A DNA stretch of 6,181 nucleotides. Origin: Dehalococcoidia bacterium (lineage in GTDB: Bacteria > Chloroflexota > Dehalococcoidia > UBA2985). Positions 1 through 4,912 of the stretch are shown here, in pieces (positions within the stretch are counted from its first letter, which is position 1; the number at the start of each line of letters is the position of its first letter). The position numbers and the translations under genes were made by a program. The stretch covers positions 1 to 6,181 of the forward strand of contig JASLXI010000064.1 in assembly GCA_030740415.1 (NCBI GenBank), given 5' to 3'. The notes below the pieces were generated by a model. It was not told the DNA's origin. It ran no database searches and worked only from the letters and a program-made list of their open reading frames with translations.

Positions 1-200
1 ATTTGAGGGTCTGATGGCTTCCAGTTGACCATGTTTATCTGGATGTTGTAGTCTTGCCTATCCAAGTAATGACCCCCGCAGGACACGCACGAGTCTGGCA
101 GACCTGGTACCCCGTTCAGGCTGTGCAGAACGGGTTCTCCATATAGAGACGCAGGTCCATGAGAAAAAGCTCCAACTTCTGCGTAACGGCCGTCGTAAAA
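1..200 (-). other. Unassigned left-edge region with an open minus-strand frame
   Basis: No gene can be named in the first 230 bases. On the minus strand one frame is open from just after a TGA (201-203) to the left edge, about 66 codons. Its translation looks protein-like (Gly/Asp/Asn-rich, with a short CVSCGGHY stretch reminiscent of half a zinc knuckle), and many codons begin with G, as in real genes. However, no ATG/GTG/TTG with a ribosome site lies at its beginning, and the first in-frame starts (a GTG, then a TTG and an ATG) are close to the edge. A competing plus-strand frame is open from 29 to 220 but has weaker codon character. A 7-bp hairpin (CCCGTTC 111-117 with GAACGGG 128-134) is present but lacks a T-run, so it is not a convincing terminator. 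It could be the 5' part of a frameshifted or degraded gene downstream of the phosphatase, or non-coding. Confidence 0.2.
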
Positions 201-230
201 TCAAGCCAAGGCTCCGATAGAAGACTGGTT

Positions 231-1166
231 CTATTCAGACCGCTTCTCTCTTGTCCTCGCCCTAAGCGTCTTAATCCTGCGTAGACTGGACAACAGGGGC
301 CTTCTCCTGACCCTGGTCTGAGACGCTAGGTGCGTTACAATTTCAGGAGCACCCGCCAACAGAGGGGCTCCCCAACGTCGGAAGGCCTGAGAGAGGCTTT
401 CATCGAGTTTGTTGGGCTTGACTGCGAAGTCCTGGAAGGGCAGCCACTGACCCCTTCTCCATTCCAGGACCTCACCTCCTGCCTCTCTAATGAGCACCAC
501 CCCCGCAGCCACATCCCAGATGTGAGAGCCGGCGAAAAAAGAATACTGAAAGACCCCGCTTGCCACCAAGACCATCTCACAGGAAATGCTCCCCATAATC
601 CGCACTTCTCCCATACCTCGCGTCCTTTTAGAGGAAAAGACTGCTCTGTAGCTAGCTGGAATTCCGGCCAGCCCAGACGGTTGCAGTAGGGAATTGGGGA
701 CGACCTTTAGCTGGTCTTCATCTACGAAGGCGCCGCCGCCCATTCTGGCGTGGTACACACCGCCTCCCGCGAAAGTATTGGGCAGAAACAAGCTGCCCAA
801 TATGGGCACCCCTTTGTAAAGCAAGCCGATGGACACGGCGTAAAGAGGCATCCCCGCGGCGAAGTTCGCGGTGCCGTCCAGAGGGTCAATGGCCCACATG
901 AAGTCAACGTTAGCCGCCTCTGCCTCGGTATCCTCTTCCGCTACCATCCCGTGACCTGGGAACTCCCGCGATATTTCCTCTCTCAGGTACTCTTCTATCC
1001 TTAAGTCTGCTTCTGTGACCGGGTCAGTTCCTTCCTTCCCTTTGTACTCCACGTGTGTGTTGCCAGGCTGGTAACGTTGAAGAACCAGTCCCGCACCCTT
1101 TGCAAGGCGCATGGAAGCGGCTTCAAGTTCCTTCAGAATTAGTTCCTCTGGTACGTTGGTATCCAT
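231..1166 (-). CDS. Inositol monophosphatase family protein
   Basis: This is a Mg2+-dependent phosphomonoesterase of the inositol monophosphatase / FBPase-like superfamily. Members hydrolyse myo-inositol phosphates, fructose-1,6-bisphosphate, PAP or histidinol phosphate, and the substrate cannot be told from sequence alone. Numbering from the ATG at 1166 (311 residues), the metal-binding elements are intact: EED at 77-79, the WAIDPLDGTANF block at 91-102 (Asp94, Asp97 and Thr99 of the DPxDGT signature), and WDVAAG at 217-222 supplying the last metal-binding Asp. The domain appears to end near LASQ, and is followed by an unusual ~27-residue Arg-rich tail. Start choice: the ATG at 1166 gives the usual family N-terminus (ELxxAxxLAxxAGxxL) but has only a weak AGGA directly upstream. 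In-frame ATG 1235 (with GAGGT 11 nt upstream) or TTG 1253 would add 23 or 29 residues without family similarity. The gene is transcribed away from the CNNM/tilS cluster. Family is secure; start and substrate are not. Confidence 0.9.
   Translation of the reverse strand: MDTNVPEELILKELEAASMRLAKGAGLVLQRYQPGNTHVEYKGKEGTDPVTEADLRIEEYLREEISREFPGHGMVAEEDTEAEAANVDFMWAIDPLDGTANFAAGMPLYAVSIGLLYKGVPILGSLFLPNTFAGGGVYHARMGGGAFVDEDQLKVVPNSLLQPSGLAGIPASYRAVFSSKRTRGMGEVRIMGSISCEMVLVASGVFQYSFFAGSHIWDVAAGVVLIREAGGEVLEWRRGQWLPFQDFAVKPNKLDESLSQAFRRWGAPLLAGAPEIVTHLASQTRVRRRPLLSSLRRIKTLRARTREKRSE
776..802. repeat. Perfect 10-bp inverted repeat inside the phosphatase gene
   Basis: TATTGGGCAG (776-785) is exactly complementary to CTGCCCAATA (793-802) around a 7-base loop. 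It lies within the coding sequence of the inositol-monophosphatase family gene and would form a stable hairpin in either strand. A terminator role is unlikely because it is mid-gene and has no T-run. It is one of several perfect intragenic inverted repeats in the window. Confidence 0.6.
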
Positions 1167-1265
1167 AGTCCTATAGGCTTTGGCGGCTAACTGTAAAGTC
1201 CCTTGGTCACAAATCGACGAGACGCAGTACAGCATCTCTTTTTGACACCTCAATAGGGCAATGCT

Positions 1266-1293
1266 ATTATTGGCGAGAGCGGGCAGGCATCAA
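1266..1293 (-). promoter_or_regulatory. Candidate sigma70-type promoter for the phosphatase gene
   Basis: Read on the minus strand, TTGATG (plus positions 1288-1293) is followed after 16 bases by AATAAT (1266-1271). These match the -35 consensus at 4 of 6 and the -10 consensus at 5 of 6 positions. Transcription would start near 1258, leaving a ~23-base leader to the ATG at 1235 or ~90 bases to the ATG at 1166. It is correctly placed in the divergent intergenic region, but this is a consensus match only. Confidence 0.35.
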
Positions 1294-1395
1294 GTGCTTC
1301 CCTTGCGAGTAGCCTCTCCAATTGTACTCTTCCCTATTCTGAATACATCTTGCCACGAAGGGCATTCCAATACCAGTCTAATACAAGAAATGACC

Positions 1396-1413
1396 TGTTA
1401 CTTCACAGTAACA
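1396..1413. promoter_or_regulatory. Operator-like dyad in the divergent intergenic region
   Basis: TGTTAC (1396-1401) and GTAACA (1408-1413) form a perfect 6-bp inverted repeat with a 6-base spacer, an 18-base dyad typical in size of a dimeric repressor site. It sits directly before the GGGGGAG ribosome site of the short DUF21-like frame. Arms of this length arise by chance often enough that function is only a possibility. The rest of 1254-1428 shows no other structure I can support and no convincing plus-strand -35/-10 pair. Confidence 0.25.
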
Positions 1414-1428
1414 AAGGGGGAGAGATTG

Positions 1429-1566
1429 GTGGAAGGTATCAGGCAGTTACCTCAAATCGCAGTGCTCTTGGTGAGCGTATTAGTGCTGGCTTTCTTCAGC
1501 AGTTCCAAGGCCAGTCTCATCTTGGTGAACAAGTCCTGCAGTCGCCATATGGCGATAATTTTATAG
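1429..1566 (+). pseudogene. Truncated DUF21/CNNM-like N-terminal fragment (paralogue remnant or small membrane protein)
   Basis: This is a 45-codon frame from GTG 1429 to TAG 1564-1566, preceded by a good ribosome site (GGGGGAG, 1416-1422, six bases before the GTG; a TTG lies at 1426). The translation has one hydrophobic segment (about residues 10-23) followed by AFFSSSKASLILVNKSCSRHM. This aligns position by position with AFFSGSEAAFLSLRKVRIRHL, the start of the DUF21 domain of the gene directly downstream; AFFS, one S, A, L and RH coincide. The signature Gly and Glu of FSGSE are changed to Ser and Lys. Nucleotide similarity is low apart from GCTTTCTTC, so it is not a recent duplication. I infer that a tandem paralogue, as often occurs for this family, was reduced to its first membrane segment. 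A functional small membrane protein or a leader ORF for the downstream gene (stop-to-start gap 10 bases) is the alternative. Confidence 0.5.
1542..1555. promoter_or_regulatory. 14-bp perfect palindrome just upstream of the CNNM gene's ribosome site
   Basis: TCGCCATATGGCGA is its own reverse complement. It lies 10 bases upstream of the GAGGT ribosome site (1566-1570) and within the last codons of the short DUF21-like frame. A second perfect 12-bp palindrome (AGCATCGATGCT, 1585-1596) lies a few codons after the start. The position suits an operator or mRNA structure controlling translation, but zero-spacer palindromes of this size are not rare by chance. Confidence 0.25.
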
Positions 1567-1570
1567 AGGT
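1566..1570 (+). promoter_or_regulatory. Ribosome binding site fixing the CNNM gene start
   Basis: GAGGT followed by six bases and ATG at 1577 is an ideal Shine-Dalgarno arrangement. It argues against the in-frame GTG at 1571, which immediately follows the site and could not be served by it. Confidence 0.7.
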
Positions 1571-1576
1571 GTGGTA

Positions 1577-2845
1577 ATGGATCAAGCATCGATGCTATAT
1601 CTCATCCTTCTTCTCCCGTGTCTGCTGCTATCTGCTTTCTTCTCTGGCTCTGAGGCTGCTTTCCTCTCACTGCGAAAGGTGAGGATCAGGCACCTAGTGG
1701 AGAGCAGAATAGCAGGTGCCAAGAGGGTAGCTCGGATGGTGGATCAGCCAGAGAAGGTGCTCCCCACCATACTCCTAGGAAATAACTTGGTGAACACCGC
1801 CTTCGCTGCCTTGACCACAGTGATAATGATCTCTCTTGTGGGAGAGGGTCGGGGTATCATTGTGGCCACCGTGGCCAGCACCGTCACCCTGCTTGTGCTG
1901 GGAGAGACCCTGCCCAAAACGGTGGCAATTCGCCACTCAGAACCTCTTTTTTTCTTCTCTGCCCGGGTCCTTGAATGGTTAGATCGCCTGCTGTTGCCCT
2001 TGGTGGTACTCCTACATTGGGTCAACCGAATGCTGGTCATGCGTCTAGGAAGTGACTCCAGAGTTCTATTCACCGAGGAAGAGATCAAAGTAGCCATCTC
2101 CATAGGAATGGAGACCGGGGCAGTAGAAGAACAAGAGGCGCAGATGCTGGAGAAGGTCTTCCGATTTGGAGACCGTCAGCTTCGGGAGGTGATGACTCCT
2201 CGCACCGAGGTGGTGTGGGTGGAGGCTGGGACTACTCTGAAGGAATTTCTCGCCATATATCAAGGCCACTCCCACACTCGGTTCCCAGTGTTTGAGGGAA
2301 ATGCGGAAAATGTAGCGGGAGCTCTGTCTGTGAAGGATGTGCTGGTCGCTGTAGCCAGAGAGGAGATCTCAGACGACGATTCGGTAACAGACTTGATCCG
2401 TCCTGTAGACTTCGTTCCGGACACCAAGCCTGTTGGCACTCTATTTCGGGAGATGCAGAAGGTAGGAAGCCAGATGGCCATGGCCGTCGACGAGTTTGGA
2501 GGCATTGCCGGCCTTATGACTCTGAAGCAGCTTATCGAGGAAGTTGTCGGTCCCGTGGGCGAAGAGGGGATGGAACCTGAGATGGAGTATGTGACCATCG
2601 ATGAGAATACTTTCCACATAGATGGGGGCATGCAAATAGAGGAAGCCAACGAGGAGCTTGACCTTGACCTCCCAGAGGGAGACTATGAGACAGTAGCTGG
2701 ATTCATCTTAGAGGCTCTGGGTCATATACCAACCGAAGGTGAGCATTTCCGCCACAATGGTCTGCGTCTGGAGGTATCTCAGATGAGGGGGGTGAGGGTA
2801 GAAAAGGTAATAGTTACCAAAGGGCATATCACTCCCGGGGGTTGA
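1577..2845 (+). CDS. CNNM/CorC family membrane protein (DUF21 - CBS pair - CorC_HlyC), 'hemolysin family protein'
   Basis: This is a complete 422-residue inner-membrane protein of the family annotated as hemolysin, TlyC, CorC or YhdP/MpfA-like. Characterised members take part in Mg2+ (and Co2+) efflux; the 'hemolysin' name is historical. Domains, numbered from ATG 1577: DUF21/CNNM transmembrane domain at ~5-150, with hydrophobic segments near 6-22, 74-88, 93-110 and 137-155. It carries the family motifs AFFSGSEAA (20-28), GNNLVNT (68-74) and GETLPKT (109-115). A linker rich in acidic residues follows (166-190), then two CBS domains (VMTPRTEVVWVE at 205-216 with TRFPVFEG at 234-241; second domain ~276-325 containing VDEFGGIAG). 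A C-terminal CorC_HlyC FAD-binding-like domain spans ~336-416. All domains are present with normal length. The CBS pair usually binds adenine nucleotides and gates the transporter. It is first of a plus-strand cluster: its TGA falls 5 bases before the next gene's likely TTG. A DUF21-like remnant precedes it. Confidence 0.93.
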   Translation: MDQASMLYLILLLPCLLLSAFFSGSEAAFLSLRKVRIRHLVESRIAGAKRVARMVDQPEKVLPTILLGNNLVNTAFAALTTVIMISLVGEGRGIIVATVASTVTLLVLGETLPKTVAIRHSEPLFFFSARVLEWLDRLLLPLVVLLHWVNRMLVMRLGSDSRVLFTEEEIKVAISIGMETGAVEEQEAQMLEKVFRFGDRQLREVMTPRTEVVWVEAGTTLKEFLAIYQGHSHTRFPVFEGNAENVAGALSVKDVLVAVAREEISDDDSVTDLIRPVDFVPDTKPVGTLFREMQKVGSQMAMAVDEFGGIAGLMTLKQLIEEVVGPVGEEGMEPEMEYVTIDENTFHIDGGMQIEEANEELDLDLPEGDYETVAGFILEALGHIPTEGEHFRHNGLRLEVSQMRGVRVEKVIVTKGHITPGG

Positions 2846-2850
2846 TTCTC

Positions 2851-3387
2851 TTGAACCTCATCTTGGTACACTATGAAGAAACCCAACATAACTTGGAATC
2901 TAGAGCCATCGGGTTTAATACGGTGGCTCTAGATTCCAGAGGACGCCTTCAGGCCCCGAACATCGCCGAGGCGCTTGTTTCTCTTGCTCCGGTTGCGCTA
3001 CATACCAGCCCCATTCCCAGAGCCCTAGAGACTGCTACCATAATCTCCCAAAAGCTCAATATTGAGGTACATCCCTACGATAGCCTGAAGGAAGCCAATA
3101 TCGAGCATCTGGATCGGCTTGTCCAGGAAGAGATATGGCAACAGTATCCAGATTTTCGGACCTGGTCTATTGATGTATCTACAGCCGTCATGCCCGACGG
3201 AGAGTCGGTCCTACCGGTGCAGGAGCGTATCTGGAATACCATAGAGGAGATTAGGGGTCTTCACCTTGAGGAGAACGTGGCCATAGTCAGCCATAACTTC
3301 ACCCTACTCTGGTTAGTGTATAAGTTTCTTGGGATGCCTCTGCCCCACTGTCCTAGACCCCGACTGAATCTGGGAAGCATTACTTAA
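2851..3387 (+). CDS. Histidine phosphatase family protein with degenerate active site, cut short by an in-frame stop
   Basis: The fold is that of the phosphoglycerate-mutase-like histidine phosphatases (cofactor-dependent PGM, alpha-ribazole phosphatase and relatives). From TTG 2851 the start reads MNLILVHYEETQHN, where relatives have LILVRHGETxxN. The phospho-accepting His and its flanking Arg and Gly are thus replaced by Tyr, His and Glu. Other landmarks persist: RGRLQA, SPIPRALETA with its conserved Arg, LKEA with the acidic residue, PDGES, and VSHNFTLLW with the second active-site His. TAA at 3385-3387 ends the frame at codon 179, right after NLGSIT, but the family continues and so does the open frame beyond the stop (see 3388-3456). 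TTG 2842 overlaps the upstream TGA and is an alternative start; 2851 fits the family better and has GGGGG nine bases upstream. Three of the apparent motif changes are each one transition from RHG codons. I infer a pseudogene in early decay, or a non-catalytic protein. Confidence 0.75.
   Translation: MNLILVHYEETQHNLESRAIGFNTVALDSRGRLQAPNIAEALVSLAPVALHTSPIPRALETATIISQKLNIEVHPYDSLKEANIEHLDRLVQEEIWQQYPDFRTWSIDVSTAVMPDGESVLPVQERIWNTIEEIRGLHLEENVAIVSHNFTLLWLVYKFLGMPLPHCPRPRLNLGSIT
2894..2938. repeat. Perfect 15-bp inverted repeat within the histidine-phosphatase gene
   Basis: TGGAATCTAGAGCCA (2894-2908) and TGGCTCTAGATTCCA (2924-2938) are exact reverse complements separated by 15 bases. Further pairs (T-G, C-G, G-C) extend inward, leaving about a 9-base loop. 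It begins ~43 bases after the TTG start, in a region where the protein aligns to the family without insertion, so it is not an inserted element. In mRNA it would be a strong hairpin early in the gene. A perfect repeat of this length in a 6 kb window is far beyond chance. Confidence 0.85.
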
Positions 3388-3456
3388 GTGGACATTCAGC
3401 AAGAAAAGACCACTTTGGTCCGTTATAACGACCAGTGCCACCTTAAAGGTCTATAA
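3388..3456 (+). pseudogene. Post-stop C-terminal tail of the histidine-phosphatase gene
   Basis: Directly after the in-frame TAA the same frame stays open for 22 codons to a second TAA (3454-3456). It reads VDIQQEKTTLVRYND, then QCHLKGL. This matches the usual family ending, in which the NxGSIT strand is followed by ~10 residues, a strand and a YNDxxHL motif. Restoring the stop to a sense codon would give ~201 residues, the family's normal size, ending four bases before the ATG of tilS. I infer that the gene originally ran to 3456. A C-to-T change (CAA or CGA to TAA) is the simplest cause. Programmed readthrough or a sequencing error are the alternatives. Confidence 0.7.
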
Positions 3457-3460
3457 GAAT

Positions 3461-4912
3461 ATGGGGAGACGGACCGAGGACGGATTAGCCCTGGAGCGTA
3501 GGCTTCTAAAGCGAGTAAGCCACCTGCTAGAGGAGCTGGAGCTTGTCGAATGCCGCCAACCACTAATCGTTGCCGTCTCGGGAGGGCCAGACTCCCTGGC
3601 TCTTCTATTGCTTCTGGCGGAGCTTAAGAAACCCCTTGGCCTAAATCTCTATGTGGCCCATCTTGATCATGGCCTCCGAGGCCAAGAGTCCCAGGGAGAT
3701 GCGCAATTCGTGGAGGAGAAGGCCCACCAGTTGGGCTTTCCTGTGACCCTGGTGCAGGAAGACGTTGAGTCCTATAGAAAAGCACTACACTTATCCCTGG
3801 AAGAGGCAGCCAGAGAGGTGCGCTACTCCTCTCTGGCAAAGGTGGCCGTTGCCCATGAAGCCGCAGCAGTGGTCCTGGGCCATACTGCCGATGACCAGGC
3901 GGAGACCATCCTCATGCACATCCTACGTGGCAGTGGTCTTGCAGGGCTATCGGGGATGTCACTGTTAAGCCACTGGCCTTCTCTCAACCATAGTCAGAAA
4001 ATATCCCTAGTGCGTCCTCTACTTGAAGTGAGGAGGGACGAAACCAGGGCCTATTGTCTGTGGAAGGGAGTCATGCCTAGGGATGATTCGACGAATCTCT
4101 CTCTCGATTTCACGAGAAACCGATTGCGCTCCGACCTACTACCCCTGTTAAGGTCTTACAATCCTCGGTTCCGAGAGGCCCTCCTGCGACTGGGCCATTC
4201 TGCCAGCCAGGACCAAACCTATATTCTGGAGGAGGCTGCCCTGGCCAGGAATAGGCTGGTGGCAAATGTACGTGGTGGTATAACCGTAGAGAGAAGAGGG
4301 TTTGCAGCCCTGCCGGCAACCCTCAAGCGAAATCTACTAAGGCTCGTCTATCAGGAAATTGTGGGTTCCTCTCACGGGTTGGAGCATCTACATCTAGAAA
4401 GCATGGCAAGGCTAGCCAAGGGGGTTGCGGGCAAGGAGATGGACCTCCCGTTTGGCCTAGTCTTCTCGGTAGGTCACGATTTCCTGAGGCTGATCCTGGG
4501 TAAGAACAGAGCTCTTGACGCTCCCATCGTCGGTGAACACCCACTGATAGTGCCCGGTGATGCCGAAATCCCAGGATGGACTATCAAGGCACGGCTGTCT
4601 CTCGGGAATGGCCGTTCGCCGACCGCGGGCGCATACGCTGTTAGATTGAGTGCGGAGAGTGTGGGCTTGCGGCTCCTGGTGAGAGGAAGAAGACCCGGGG
4701 ACCGGTTTCACCCTCTAGGCATGACGGGACCAAAGAAACTTCAGGACTTTATGGTGGATGAGAAGATGCCACGCGAGATAAGAGACAGGGTTCCTCTGGT
4801 GATATCGGATGAGGGGATTGTGTGGGTGGTAGGCCACCGCATTGCCCACTGGGCCAGGTTAACGAAGGACACGACGGAGGTGATGGAACTGGAGTTTTCT
4901 CCTGCTACATAA
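3461..4912 (+). CDS. tilS: tRNA(Ile)-lysidine synthetase
   Basis: This enzyme ligates lysine to C34 of the CAU-anticodon tRNA-Ile using ATP, changing both codon reading (AUA) and amino-acid identity. It acts in the cytoplasm and is normally essential. The protein is 483 residues, a full-length multi-domain form. The N-terminal N-type ATP pyrophosphatase domain has the PP-loop SGGPDS at 40-45, followed by AHLDHGLRG (66-74), LGHTADDQAETILM (139-152) and RGSGLAGLSGM (156-166). LVRPLLEVRRDE (183-194) and the DDSTNLSLDFTRNRLR block (208-223) complete the catalytic region. The middle domain is followed by the TilS C-terminal domain from ~405, with RGRRPGDRFHPLGM, GPKKLQDFMVDEKMPR and the VVGHRIAHWAR ending. 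The start ATG at 3461 has AAAGG 11-16 bases upstream, partly within a small ACCTT/AAGGT palindrome. It sits at the end of the plus cluster; its last 8 bases overlap the 3' end of the convergent NAPRTase gene, and no terminator is visible between them. Confidence 0.96.
   Translation: MGRRTEDGLALERRLLKRVSHLLEELELVECRQPLIVAVSGGPDSLALLLLLAELKKPLGLNLYVAHLDHGLRGQESQGDAQFVEEKAHQLGFPVTLVQEDVESYRKALHLSLEEAAREVRYSSLAKVAVAHEAAAVVLGHTADDQAETILMHILRGSGLAGLSGMSLLSHWPSLNHSQKISLVRPLLEVRRDETRAYCLWKGVMPRDDSTNLSLDFTRNRLRSDLLPLLRSYNPRFREALLRLGHSASQDQTYILEEAALARNRLVANVRGGITVERRGFAALPATLKRNLLRLVYQEIVGSSHGLEHLHLESMARLAKGVAGKEMDLPFGLVFSVGHDFLRLILGKNRALDAPIVGEHPLIVPGDAEIPGWTIKARLSLGNGRSPTAGAYAVRLSAESVGLRLLVRGRRPGDRFHPLGMTGPKKLQDFMVDEKMPREIRDRVPLVISDEGIVWVVGHRIAHWARLTKDTTEVMELEFSPAT
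3809..3837. repeat. Perfect 10-bp inverted repeat inside tilS
   Basis: GCCAGAGAGG (3809-3818) pairs exactly with CCTCTCTGGC (3828-3837) around a 9-base loop. It encodes part of a conserved helix (AAREVRYSSLA), so coding constraint may explain it. It is listed because similar perfect hairpins occur in three other genes of the window. Confidence 0.5.

Noticed and set aside
111..134. Hairpin as terminator of the phosphatase gene
   Set aside because: The stem is 7 bp with a 10-base loop and no T-run on either strand, and lies about 100 bases beyond the stop codon.
330..1004. Plus-strand open frames of 119 and 84 codons opposite the phosphatase gene
   Set aside because: They are antisense shadows of a gene with clear motifs, and have no ribosome sites or family resemblance.
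1261..1428. Longer version of the DUF21-like fragment starting at ATG 1261
   Set aside because: The first 55 codons have no resemblance to DUF21 and no ribosome site, while a good site precedes GTG 1429; the upstream part also overlaps the candidate minus promoter.
1554..1559. GATAAT as a -10 box for the CNNM gene
   Set aside because: It has no -35 at suitable spacing and no TGn extension, and the transcript would start at or after the ribosome site at 1566.
3385..3387. Selenocysteine or pyrrolysine recoding of the internal stop
   Set aside because: The codon is TAA, not TGA or TAG, and the position in the family is not a catalytic residue.
3408..3420. GACCA-CTT-TGGTC hairpin after the internal stop as a terminator
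   Set aside because: The stem is only 5 bp and no T-run follows; the sequence is better explained as the C-terminal coding tail of the interrupted gene.
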